A stretch of 64,000 nt of DNA from Paractinoplanes polyasparticus (GTDB lineage Bacteria; Actinomycetota; Actinomycetes; Mycobacteriales; Micromonosporaceae). Within the stretch, counting starts at the first letter, position 1, and each line of letters begins with the position of its first letter. The notes under the pieces are model-generated. The model saw nothing but the letters and a program-made list of their open reading frames with translations, did not search any database and was not told the DNA's origin. Positions 8,025 to 18,845 of this stretch are shown piece after piece. Made by a program: the position numbers and the translations under genes. The stretch covers positions 105,209 through 169,208 of the forward strand of contig NZ_JAHWFK010000045.1 of the NCBI RefSeq assembly GCF_019710575.1, in the 5' to 3' direction.

Positions 8025-8627
8025 ATGGCACCGACACCCGCGAAGGAACCTCGTCGGCGTGGGCGTCCCGGTCATGACCAGGATGCCGTGCTCGCCGCGG
8101 CCGTGCGGCTGTTCAACGAGCGCGGCTACGACTACACCAGCATGTTCGACATCGCCGTGGCGCTGGGCATCACCAAATCCAGCGTCTACCACCACATCGC
8201 CGGCAAGGAACAACTTCTGCAGATGGCGATGGACCGGGCGCTCGACGGCCTCTTCGAGGCGGCCGACCAGGTGCGGGCGTTGGACACGCCGGCCCTGGAA
8301 AGACTCGAGCAGCTGATCCGGCGCAGCGTGCTGGTGCTGTCCGAGCGGTTCGAATACGTGACCGTACTGCTGCGGGTGCGCGGCAACACCGAGGTCGAGC
8401 AGCACGCGCTGGCGCGGCGGCGCGAGTTCGACGCCGTGGTCACCGAGCTGGTCAAGCAGGCTCAGGCCGAGGGCGGCGTACGCCCCGACGTCGACCCGGC
8501 CACCGCCGCCCGCCTGCTCCTCGGCATGGTCAACTCGCTCACCGAGTGGTACCGCCCCCGCCCCGGCAGCGCCGAGGTGATCGCCGACGCGGTGACCGCC
8601 CTGGCCTTCGACGGCCTGCGCACCTGA
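8025..8627 (+). CDS. TetR/AcrR family regulator of the paa operon
   Basis: This 200-aa repressor has an N-terminal helix-turn-helix (about residues 22-65, core FDIAVALGITKSSVYHHIAGKE) and a TetR_C-type ligand domain. It is divergent from paaN with the operator in the 74-bp gap. It resembles PaaR proteins that release DNA on binding phenylacetyl-CoA, but the effector here is inferred from position. The ATG at 8025 has a purine-rich GGGAGAGAG Shine-Dalgarno. Autoregulation is likely because the operator also overlaps its own promoter region. Confidence 0.88.
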   Translation: MAPTPAKEPRRRGRPGHDQDAVLAAAVRLFNERGYDYTSMFDIAVALGITKSSVYHHIAGKEQLLQMAMDRALDGLFEAADQVRALDTPALERLEQLIRRSVLVLSERFEYVTVLLRVRGNTEVEQHALARRREFDAVVTELVKQAQAEGGVRPDVDPATAARLLLGMVNSLTEWYRPRPGSAEVIADAVTALAFDGLRT

Positions 8628-8695
8628 CCCCCTTCACAAGATCTCCCCCGACCGCACACCACCTGACCCGCTTTGATTGGCTAGCGTTGCCGTCG

Positions 8696-9901
8696 ATGAA
8701 GCGAAGCCTGGCCGCCGCGACGGTCGCCACCCTCCTGGCCGGCTCGGTGAGCGCATGCACCACCGAAGACTCACCGGTGGCGGCGCCGGCTTCCAGCGCC
8801 GCCGCTCCCTCGTCGGCTGCACCCTCGTCGGCTGCCCCTTCGTCGACGGCCCCGTCCTCGTCGCCGCCGCCCGACTGCGTGACGGCGACACTCGACGGCC
8901 TCGACCTTCCGGAGCGGGTCGGCCAGTTGCTGATGATCGGCGCCGCGGTGAACGCGCCCAGCGGCCTGGGCGACACGGTCCGCCGCTACCACCTGGGCGG
9001 CGTCTTCTTGCGCGGCCGAAGCACCCATTCGGCCGCCGAGCTGAAGTCGGACATCGCCGCCCTGCAGAAACAGGCCCCCATGCCGATGCTGCTGGCCGTC
9101 GACCAGGAGGGCGGCAGCGTGCAGACCCTCAAAGGCTCCGACTTCCCGCGGTTGCCGTCGGCTCAACGGCTCGGCGCCGGGCCGGCCGCGAACCTGCGCG
9201 ACACCACCCGTACCAGCGCCCGCCGCTTGAAGGCGATCGGCGTGAACCTCAACCTGGCCCCGGTGGCCGACACCGTGCCCACCAGCATCGGCACCGGCAA
9301 CCCGCCGATCGGCGCCTTCCGCCGCGAGTTCGGCTCCGACCCGGCGAAGGTCGCGGCGGCGATCCGTACGGTCGTCCCCGCCTCCCAGGACGCCGGCGTT
9401 CTGACCACGCTGAAGCACTTCCCCGGCCTGGGCCGCGTGCGCGTCAACACCGACGTCTCCCGGGGTGCGACCGACACCGTGGCCACGGTCAACGACCCCT
9501 ACCTGGGCCCGTTCGAAGCCGGCATCGAATCCGGCACGGCGGCCGTGATGATCTCCTCGGCCCGGTATCCCAAGATCGACCCGGACGCGATCGCCGCCTT
9601 CTCGAAGCCGATCATCACCGGTCTGCTGCGCGACAAGATCGGCTTCGCGGGCCTGGTGATCTCCGACGACCTGGGCGCGGCCCGCGCGGTCACGTCCGTC
9701 TCCCCCGCCCAGCGAGCCGTTCGGTTCGTGGCCGCCGGCGGCGACATGGTGCTCACCATCGTGGCCGCCGACGCCGCCCCCATGGCCGGCGCCCTCATCA
9801 ACAAGGCCGAAAGTGATCGTTCCTTCCGCGCCCGGGTCGACGAGGCCGCCCGCCACGTCCTGGAGGCCAAGAAGCGAGCCGGCATCCTCCCCTGCCGCTG
9901 A
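8696..9901 (+). CDS. GH3 beta-N-acetylhexosaminidase-like lipoprotein (NagZ/LpqI type)
   Basis: A predicted exported lipoprotein of 401 aa. The signal peptide ends in SVSAC (lipid-modified Cys21), followed by a Ser/Ala/Pro-rich linker (to about residue 60) and a single GH3 barrel. Family motifs include AVDQEGG, LNLAPVADT, LKHFPGLG and the VISDDLGAA block carrying the presumed Asp nucleophile. The usual NagZ loop reads KHFPGHG...D-S-H; here it is KHFPGLG...NTD, so the Asp-His acid/base dyad is not visible. It probably acts on peptidoglycan amino sugars. The ATG was chosen for the signal peptide; no strong Shine-Dalgarno precedes it. Confidence 0.85.
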   Translation: MKRSLAAATVATLLAGSVSACTTEDSPVAAPASSAAAPSSAAPSSAAPSSTAPSSSPPPDCVTATLDGLDLPERVGQLLMIGAAVNAPSGLGDTVRRYHLGGVFLRGRSTHSAAELKSDIAALQKQAPMPMLLAVDQEGGSVQTLKGSDFPRLPSAQRLGAGPAANLRDTTRTSARRLKAIGVNLNLAPVADTVPTSIGTGNPPIGAFRREFGSDPAKVAAAIRTVVPASQDAGVLTTLKHFPGLGRVRVNTDVSRGATDTVATVNDPYLGPFEAGIESGTAAVMISSARYPKIDPDAIAAFSKPIITGLLRDKIGFAGLVISDDLGAARAVTSVSPAQRAVRFVAAGGDMVLTIVAADAAPMAGALINKAESDRSFRARVDEAARHVLEAKKRAGILPCR

Positions 9902-9925
9902 CCCCGGCGCGGCCCGCGCCGGGGT
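9901..9925. terminator. Hairpin between convergent genes
   Basis: A perfect 11-bp stem (ACCCCGGCGCG with CGCGCCGGGGT, three-base loop) begins at the GH3 stop codon. It separates the GH3 gene from convergent ileS. There is no U-tract, as is common in GC-rich actinomycetes. Confidence 0.65.
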
Positions 9926-9934
9926 GCCGTCCGA

Positions 9935-13048
<3,114 letters not shown>

Positions 13049-13310
13049 CTTGTGTTCCTCCGTCGGACGTTGTTCCGTCATCAACAGAGGGACGAGACCT
13101 CATCGGCCCCGCGGTACCACCCTCTTTGGCCGTGAAGCCACGGCCCACTCGAAGTGGGTGCAGTCGGTTCTAATCGGCCCGGGGGCCTTTCCTCCGACGG
13201 CTCCGGGGTGATCTTCCGGCCGCGCACGCCCCCGGGCTTCCACCGTCCCCGGGTCTCTCGTGACTGCGTGCGACCGTACTCGTCCCCATCAGCGCCTCGC
13301 TCCGACGATG
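13049..13310 (-). promoter_or_regulatory. T-box riboswitch (Ile, translational type) upstream of ileS
   Basis: On the minus strand the leader shows the actinobacterial T-box order. It has a GACGAGTACG block (near 13285), AGAGA and GGTGGAAGCC, and a specifier loop GAAGATCACCCCGGAG with the isoleucine codon ATC at 13212-13210. The canonical T-box AGGGTGGTACCGCGG is at 13123-13109, followed by CGTCCCTC at 13094-13087. AGAGGG and CCCTCT can form the antisequestrator around the tRNA-binding UGG. The CCCTC strand can alternatively pair with the GGAGG Shine-Dalgarno at 13061-13057. No U-tract terminator is present, so control is most likely translational. Confidence 0.9.
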
Positions 13311-13337
13311 GTACCGGCCTGGGTGCGGCGGCAGCCA

Positions 13338-14330
13338 TCAGGTTTGCGGCGCGGCGGTGCTGCCCCTCACGACCAGGTGCGGCACCAGGACGATCTCGCT
13401 CGGGAGCGTACGGCCGTCGTCGAGGCGGGACACGGCGGCGAGCACCGCCTCGCGCGCCTGGGCCGGCGCGTCCTGGTTGACCGACGTCAGATCGATGTGG
13501 GCCAGGTGAGCCAGCGTGCTGTCGTCGTAGCCGACCACGGAGACCCGGCCGGGCACGTCGACGCCGGCGCGGACGAACGCGTCCATCAGGCCCACCGCCA
13601 GGCGATCGTTGGAAGCCACGACGGCGGTGGGCAGGTCGCCCCCGTCGGCCAGCCGGCGGCCGGCGCGCACGCCGCCCTCTTCGGTGTGGTCGCCCGGCAG
13701 CACCACGGCGGCCAGCCCGGCCCGGCGCATCGCCCGGCGGTAGCCCCGGCGGCGGGCAGCGGCCACCGCACCCCGCCCGCCGTCGAGGAAGGCGATGCGG
13801 GTGTGACCGAGACAGATCAGATGATCGAGGGCGGCGTCGACCCCGACGTCGTCGGCCGGGCGCACCACGTCGACCGCCACGCCGGGGGCCGTGCGGCCGA
13901 CCACCACGCAGGGCACCTGGGCCGCCAGCCGGCCGAGCTCGTCGTCGGGCGCGTCGGGGCCGAGCAGGATCAGCGCCTCGCACCGGAAGTCGAGCAGGGT
14001 CTCGATGGCGCGGGGCTCGTCGTGACTGCGGGTGAGGGTGGACAGCACGACCTCGTAGCCGGCCCGGTCGGCCTCGACATGGATCTCTTCGGCCAGCTCG
14101 GCGTGGAACGGGTTGCGCAAGTCGAGCAGGACGCCCAGCAGGTGGCGCCGGCGGCGGGCGAGCAGGCTGGCCGTGCGGTCGGCCCGGTAGCCCAGCTCGG
14201 CCGCGGCCGCCAGCACGCGCTCGCGGGTCTCGGAGCTGGGACCGGGCGCGCCGCGCAGCACGAGGGAGACCGAGGCCGGCGAGACGCCGACGCGGGCGGC
14301 CACGTCGGACAGTCGCGGTCGCTGATCCAC
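13338..14330 (-). CDS. LacI family transcriptional regulator
   Basis: A 330-aa LacI/GalR repressor with an N-terminal HTH (LSDVAARVGVSPASVSLVLRG, residues about 6-26), hinge helix, and periplasmic-binding-protein-like sugar domain (LGVLLDLRNPFHAELAE onward, ending VPHLVVRGSTA). The GTG at 14330 is chosen because GAGGAG lies 7 bases upstream and the HTH then starts at the usual position. It is divergent from an oxidoreductase/isomerase pair. A perfect CG-centred palindrome in the shared promoter is its probable site. The effector sugar is unknown. Confidence 0.9.
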   Translation of the reverse strand: MDQRPRLSDVAARVGVSPASVSLVLRGAPGPSSETRERVLAAAAELGYRADRTASLLARRRRHLLGVLLDLRNPFHAELAEEIHVEADRAGYEVVLSTLTRSHDEPRAIETLLDFRCEALILLGPDAPDDELGRLAAQVPCVVVGRTAPGVAVDVVRPADDVGVDAALDHLICLGHTRIAFLDGGRGAVAAARRRGYRRAMRRAGLAAVVLPGDHTEEGGVRAGRRLADGGDLPTAVVASNDRLAVGLMDAFVRAGVDVPGRVSVVGYDDSTLAHLAHIDLTSVNQDAPAQAREAVLAAVSRLDDGRTLPSEIVLVPHLVVRGSTAAPQT

Positions 14331-14352
14331 TCTTTCACTCCTCGTGCACACC

Positions 14353-14382
14353 TTGACACTCACCGAGATCAACATTGATAGT
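14353..14382 (+). promoter_or_regulatory. Promoter of the oxidoreductase/isomerase pair
   Basis: TTGACA (14353-14358, perfect -35) is followed after 18 bp by GATAGT (14377-14382). The expected start is around 14389, so the palindrome at 14393-14406 would lie just downstream, where a bound LacI protein would block elongation. Confidence 0.65.
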
Positions 14383-14392
14383 ACAGGAGTTC

Positions 14393-14406
14393 TTAAAGCG
14401 CTTTAA
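14393..14406. promoter_or_regulatory. LacI-family operator palindrome
   Basis: TTAAAGCGCTTTAA is a perfect 14-bp palindrome with the central CG typical of LacI/GalR sites. It lies between the divergent lacI-type gene and the oxidoreductase gene. Confidence 0.8.
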
Positions 14407-14429
14407 ATCCTCGATCGAGGCAGGTCCGC

Positions 14430-15590
14430 ATGACACTTGGAGTCGCCGTGATCGGCGCCGGCATGGTCGGCCGGGCACACGCCAACGCCTACCGCCAGGC
14501 CGCCACCGTCTTCGGCCTCGACCAGCCCGCCCCCCGCCTCGTCGCCATCGCGGATGTGCACGAGCCGTTCGCCGCCGACGCCGCCGCGCGCTACGGCTAC
14601 GCCCGCGCCGAGACCGACTGGCGAGCGGTCGTCGAGGCGCCCGACGTCGACGCGGTGAGCGTCGCCGTCGCCAACAGCCTCCACCGCGAGGTCACCGAGG
14701 CCGCCCTCGCCGCCGGCAAACACGTGCTCTGCGAGAAGCCCCTGGCCCCGAACGTCGCCGACGGCGCCGCCATGGCCGCCGCGGCCGCCGCCGCTCCCGG
14801 CCTGGTCGGCGCGGTCGGCTTCACGTTCCGCCGCTCCCCCGCCCTCAACGCACTGAAGCAGCAGGTCGAGGGCGCGCTCGGCCCGGTGCGCCACTTCGTC
14901 GGCAACTACTGGTGCGACTACGGCTTCGACCCGCAGCGCCCGATGAGCTGGCGCTACCAGGGCGGTCCCGGCTCGGGCGTGCTGGCCGACATCGGCAGCC
15001 ACCTGACCGACCTGGCCGAGTTCTTCTGCGGCCCCACCAGCGGCGTCCAGGGCACGACGATGGCCACGCTGGTCACCGCACGCCCCCGGCCGCTGGGCGT
15101 CGCCGTGGGGCACGCCGGCGGCGTCCAGGTGAGCGACGAGCTCGTGCCGGTCGAGAACGAGGACGTCTGCACGTTCACCACCAGCTACGCGAGTGGGGCG
15201 GTGGGCACGTTCTCGCTGTCCCGGGTCGCCTTCGGCCACGCCAACACGCTCCGGGTCGACCTGTTCTGCGAGCGGGGCACCGCCTCGTTCGACATGACCC
15301 GTCCGGCCGAGTTCGGCATCATCGACGCGACGCCCGAGGTGTCGGTCAACGGCGCCCGCACTGTCTACATCGGCCCGTGGCACCCCTACGTGGCGCGCGG
15401 CCTCCCCATGGATTTCCCCACCGTCGGCCACGGCCAGAACGACTTCTTCGTCTACCAGGCCCGCGCCTTCCTCGACCAGATCGCCGGCGTCAAGGGCCTG
15501 CCGCCCTGCCCCGACCTGGCCCACGGCCTGCACAACCTGCGCGTTCTCGAGGCGGTCGTGTCCGCCACCGGCAAACCCACAACCCTCTGA
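14430..15590 (+). CDS. Gfo/Idh/MocA family NAD(P)-dependent oxidoreductase
   Basis: This 386-aa sugar/inositol-type dehydrogenase has a Rossmann GAGMVGRAH motif (residues 9-17), the family CEKPL substrate-side lysine motif, and a C-terminal alpha/beta domain with GSGVLADIGSHLTDLAEF containing the conserved catalytic-region His. It likely oxidises a sugar or cyclitol at C1-C3. It is followed 13 bp later by an isomerase and controlled by the divergent LacI regulator. No transporter accompanies it, so the substrate is unclear. Confidence 0.87.
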   Translation: MTLGVAVIGAGMVGRAHANAYRQAATVFGLDQPAPRLVAIADVHEPFAADAAARYGYARAETDWRAVVEAPDVDAVSVAVANSLHREVTEAALAAGKHVLCEKPLAPNVADGAAMAAAAAAAPGLVGAVGFTFRRSPALNALKQQVEGALGPVRHFVGNYWCDYGFDPQRPMSWRYQGGPGSGVLADIGSHLTDLAEFFCGPTSGVQGTTMATLVTARPRPLGVAVGHAGGVQVSDELVPVENEDVCTFTTSYASGAVGTFSLSRVAFGHANTLRVDLFCERGTASFDMTRPAEFGIIDATPEVSVNGARTVYIGPWHPYVARGLPMDFPTVGHGQNDFFVYQARAFLDQIAGVKGLPPCPDLAHGLHNLRVLEAVVSATGKPTTL

Positions 15591-15603
15591 GGAGACCCCT
15601 GCC

Positions 15604-16605
15604 ATGCGCCTCGGTGCCTACACGGCGTGCCTGCACGACCGCTCCCTCGACGAAACGCTGAAGATCCTCGGCGAGCTCGGCCTGACCAGTGCCGAGATCA
15701 ACACCGGCGGCTTCATCGCCGCGCCCCACATCCCCATCGACGACCTGCTGGCCAGCGCCGGCGCCCGCGAGGACTACCTGGGCCGCTACACCCAGGCCGG
15801 CATCACGCTGACCGGCCTCAACTGCAACGGCAACCCGCTCAACCCCGACCCGCTCGTCGGCCCGAAGCACGCCGATGACCTGCGGCGCAGCATCGAACTG
15901 GCCGCCCTGCTCGGCGTCCGGCGGGTGGTCACCATGTCGGGCCTGCCCGGCAGCGACGCGCGCGCCTCCGTGGCCAACTGGGTGGTGAACCCGTGGGACA
16001 GCCAATTTCTCGACGTCCTCGACTATCAGTGGCAAGAGGTGGCCGTGCCGTTCTGGCGCGACATCCAGGCCCGCGCGGCCGACGCCGACGTCAAGGTGTG
16101 CATCGAGATGCACCCGCAGAACCTCGTCTTCAACCCGCCCACCCTGCTGCGCCTGATCGAACAGACCAACGCCACCCACGTCGGCGCCGAGATGGACCCG
16201 AGCCACCTGTTCTGGCAGGGCATCGACCCCGTGGCCGCCATCAGGCACCTGGGCGACCGGGTGTTCCACGCCGCCGCCAAAGACACCCGCATCAACGACG
16301 ACAACGTGCGCCTGTTCGGCGTGCTCGACGACCGTTTCACCCGCACCCCCGCCGACCGGAACCCGCTCAGCCTGGGCGGCGACAACACCCTCAACCAGTG
16401 GCCCACCCAGCCGTCCTGGCAGTTCGTGGCCGTCGGCCGCGGCCACGGCGACGACTTCTGGGTGCCCTTCCTGCAAGCCCTGCACGAGGTCGACCCCGAC
16501 ATGGCCGTCAACATCGAACACGAGGACACCGAACTCGACCAGATCGAGGGCCTGCGCCTGGCCGCCGAAAACCTCCTCGCCGCCGCCCGGAAAGCCGGCA
16601 TCTGA
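15604..16605 (+). CDS. Sugar phosphate isomerase/epimerase (xylose isomerase-like TIM barrel)
   Basis: A 333-aa AP-endonuclease-2/xylose-isomerase-like barrel. Metal-ligand motifs are visible: CIEMHPQNLVFN, GAEMDPSHLFWQG and VFHAAAKDTR. It pairs with the preceding dehydrogenase, suggesting successive oxidation and isomerisation of one sugar. The ATG at 15604 follows a GAGGAG Shine-Dalgarno. It ends 18 bp from a convergent gene. The exact substrate cannot be deduced from sequence. Confidence 0.85.
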   Translation: MRLGAYTACLHDRSLDETLKILGELGLTSAEINTGGFIAAPHIPIDDLLASAGAREDYLGRYTQAGITLTGLNCNGNPLNPDPLVGPKHADDLRRSIELAALLGVRRVVTMSGLPGSDARASVANWVVNPWDSQFLDVLDYQWQEVAVPFWRDIQARAADADVKVCIEMHPQNLVFNPPTLLRLIEQTNATHVGAEMDPSHLFWQGIDPVAAIRHLGDRVFHAAAKDTRINDDNVRLFGVLDDRFTRTPADRNPLSLGGDNTLNQWPTQPSWQFVAVGRGHGDDFWVPFLQALHEVDPDMAVNIEHEDTELDQIEGLRLAAENLLAAARKAGI

Positions 16606-16623
16606 CCGAGGGACCCGAACCCC

Positions 16624-17856
16624 TCAACGCGGGCGGGGCGGCTCAGGGCGGGTGAGGGCAGGAAACGCCCGCAGGATCTCCGTTCGGAAGGCTTTGTAGA
16701 GGCTGCCATAGGTGCCGGTGGCGGCCCGCATCGCCTCCAGCGCCTGGAGTGCGGCGCGCAGCGGATCCGGGTTACCGGCGGCCCACAGGGCCGGCAGACC
16801 CAGAGCCCAGGGATTCAGAGACCGGTCGGCGAGCAACTCACCCGGGTTGCCGGTTCCCTGCGTGAGCACCATCCTCGCGGCGGGGGCGACGGAAGGCTCG
16901 TCGGCCAGCCTCGACAGCATCGCGCTGGTGACGGTGAATTCGGCGGGTAGGGGCTCGCCGCGGTCCAGCGCGGCCCACGCGGGTGCCAGCCAGTCGAGGT
17001 CCGCGATGCCGCCGGCCGTGAGTGCGCTGCGGGCGGCCCAGATCGCGATCTGCCGCTGGGCAGCATCGCCCGCCTCGACCACGGCGTCGACCAGGTCCCG
17101 GTCCTCCAGGGCGAAGCCGCGGACACTGTTGCCGAGCGCGCGCAGACGGTCGCTGGGCAGGCGGCCGCCCCAGCTCCGCAGATCGTCGTTGTGCCTGCGC
17201 TCCTTGACGCGGCGCAGACGCTCCTCCTGGACGCGGCTCTCGGCCTCGACCTGTTCCCAGAGGAATGCCGGGGCCGATGTCGAGGCCGCGTACCCGTGCC
17301 AATAGGCGGCCGCCTCACTGGTCTGCCGCACGATCACGTCAGGCGGCCGCGGGTCCAGGTCCGTCAGCTTGCCGCCGGCGCCCACCGGCCAGAACGCCAG
17401 CAGGTAGCGGTCGGGGCGGTGGTCCGTCTCGGTGTAGTCGCCGTCGGCGGTCTCGTCCGGGCCCCCCGGGTATTGCGCCTCGTCCATGCCGAGAGCGCAG
17501 TAGCGCACGCGGAAGGCCGGCAGCACCAGGCCGTCCGGCGCCAGGGACAGCGAGGCCAGGGCGCTGTCAGCCCACGGCACGAGGTCGACGGTGGCGGCTC
17601 GCGGGCGAAAGGGTACCTCGACGACCTCCTCCCATGCCGGGCCAGCGGCGGGCGGTTCGCTCTCATGCAGCTCGACCGTGAACCGGACAAATCCGGAGTG
17701 CGTTCCGGTCATCAGGAACAGTCCGCCCGGCACGCCGGCCCCGCAGAGCCCGTTCACCTGCCCGGCGAACGCGGCGGTCATGTCCGGCGCCTCGAAGCTC
17801 GTCACGTAGGCCTGGCTGTACGCGACCGGAACCAGGCCGTCGAAGAGAACCCGCAC
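16624..17856 (-). CDS. Conserved hypothetical protein (N-terminal beta domain, helical C-terminus)
   Basis: I do not recognise a characterised family. The 410-aa protein starts with a beta-rich segment (MRVLFDGLVPVAYSQAYV, then GLCGAGVPGGLFLMTGTHSG and FTVELHESEP) resembling small beta domains seen in many actinomycete genomes. A charged linker (about residues 200-235, EERLRRVKERR) and an Ala/Leu-rich helical C-terminal half follow. No signal peptide or membrane segment is seen. The GTG at 17856 gives the conserved-looking N-terminus but has no obvious Shine-Dalgarno. The gene is monocistronic, convergent with the isomerase. Confidence 0.65.
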   Translation of the reverse strand: MRVLFDGLVPVAYSQAYVTSFEAPDMTAAFAGQVNGLCGAGVPGGLFLMTGTHSGFVRFTVELHESEPPAAGPAWEEVVEVPFRPRAATVDLVPWADSALASLSLAPDGLVLPAFRVRYCALGMDEAQYPGGPDETADGDYTETDHRPDRYLLAFWPVGAGGKLTDLDPRPPDVIVRQTSEAAAYWHGYAASTSAPAFLWEQVEAESRVQEERLRRVKERRHNDDLRSWGGRLPSDRLRALGNSVRGFALEDRDLVDAVVEAGDAAQRQIAIWAARSALTAGGIADLDWLAPAWAALDRGEPLPAEFTVTSAMLSRLADEPSVAPAARMVLTQGTGNPGELLADRSLNPWALGLPALWAAGNPDPLRAALQALEAMRAATGTYGSLYKAFRTEILRAFPALTRPEPPRPR

Positions 17857-17932
17857 CGGCCGATCGTGCCATCAAGTAGTCACCCCGTGCCGGTGAAAGG
17901 CTTGACGCCGTCATCAATAGGTCGTGTGGCAC

Positions 17933-18412
17933 TCACGCGGCCGAGTCGTCGAGCGCGGCGCGAGCAGCGTCGAGGAAGGCCAGCCGGGGCGGGTCCAGGC
18001 CGTCCCTCAACTCGAGCCCGCTGGGGGCGCCCTCCCAGACCGCGCCGTTCAGCATCAGGAAGTAAGTGCGGGCAGCATCGTGGACGGGTGGCGGGAACAG
18101 CAGGCGGATCATGCGCTCGGCCACCCAGAAGCGATTCATCACGTCCTGGGCCAGGGCCGGCCACTCATCTCCGTCCTGCCAGTCGCCGGGCCGCGAGAAG
18201 GCGCAGCGTTCTGCTTCGGCGGCCACGCCAACAAAGCGCTCCAGCAAGGCAAGCCGTTCGGCCCGGCGTGCCTCCGTGCGGGCTGTCGCCTGCTTGCCCT
18301 CCTCGATGCGGGCCGTCATGCGTTGCGTCGCGCGTTGCACCAGATACGACAGTCCGCCACCGAGAGCCACTCCCCCGAGCGACGTGAGAGCCGTCCATGT
18401 CTCCACCGCCAT
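17933..18412 (-). CDS. Small membrane-anchored hypothetical protein
   Basis: No known function. About 159 aa from the ATG at 18412: an N-terminal hydrophobic segment (residues about 5-25, ALTSLGGVALGGGLSYLV), then a strongly charged, probably coiled-coil helix rich in Arg/Glu/Ala (RMTARIEEGKQATARTEAR), and a mostly helical C-terminus. An N-in or N-out single-pass protein with a cytoplasmic-looking coiled coil is plausible. An in-frame start further upstream would overlap the divergent arsR start and is less likely. No strong Shine-Dalgarno is visible. Confidence 0.6.
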   Translation of the reverse strand: MAVETWTALTSLGGVALGGGLSYLVQRATQRMTARIEEGKQATARTEARRAERLALLERFVGVAAEAERCAFSRPGDWQDGDEWPALAQDVMNRFWVAERMIRLLFPPPVHDAARTYFLMLNGAVWEGAPSGLELRDGLDPPRLAFLDAARAALDDSAA

Positions 18413-18491
18413 GCGGGCATGATCGCCGACCGTCTTCGTGCCGTCGACCCCAAGTTCGCGCCACGTCCGAGAATCGCCGAGCAGGGAGGGG

Positions 18492-18524
18492 TTGACGGCT
18501 CTATCGGTAAGTCGTAGCTTACCG
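18492..18524 (+). promoter_or_regulatory. arsR promoter and overlapping operator
   Basis: A -35-like TTGACG (18492-18497) and, 17 bp later, TAGCTT (18515-18520) frame CGGTAAGTCGTAGCTTACCG (18505-18524), a perfect 7-bp inverted repeat. Predicted initiation is at about 18527, almost on the GTG start, so the mRNA may be leaderless and self-repressed. Confidence 0.6.
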
Positions 18525-18527
18525 TTC

Positions 18528-18845
18528 GTGGCCACTTACCAAGAGCCTGACGGGTGGGAGATTCTGGGGGATCCGAGCCGGCGCGCGATCGTCGAATGTC
18601 TGGCTGTGCGGCCGCGTGCCGTGGGTGAGCTCGCGGACGAGCTGCCGATCAGCCGGCCGGCGGTGTCGCAGCATCTGCGCGTGCTCAAGGACGCGGGGCT
18701 CGTCGAGGACGAAGCGGCCGGCACCCGGCGGGTCTATCGGCTCAATCCGGCGGGAGTCTCCGCGCTCCGCGACCAGCTCGACATGTTCTGGCGGCGGACC
18801 CTGGAGGGTTTTCAAGAGATCGTCGAGGACGAGGGGAAGTCATGA
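18528..18845 (+). CDS. ArsR/SmtB-type winged-helix regulator
   Basis: A 105-aa helix-turn-helix regulator: LGDPSRRAIVECLAVRP, then the recognition region ISRPAVSQHLRVLKDAGLVEDEAAGTRRVYRL. No metal-binding Cys pair is visible, which puts it in the group paired with SRPBCC/AHSA1 proteins. The GTG at 18528 is chosen because the winged-helix domain begins right there and the operator lies immediately upstream. The stop overlaps the next gene's ATG, so both are co-translated. Confidence 0.85.
   Translation: MATYQEPDGWEILGDPSRRAIVECLAVRPRAVGELADELPISRPAVSQHLRVLKDAGLVEDEAAGTRRVYRLNPAGVSALRDQLDMFWRRTLEGFQEIVEDEGKS

Noticed and set aside
5194..8316. Very long open frame on the plus strand, antisense to paaN and the thiolase
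   Set aside because: Low-complexity Arg/Gly/Ala-rich translation caused by high GC; the minus-strand genes have clear families and motifs.
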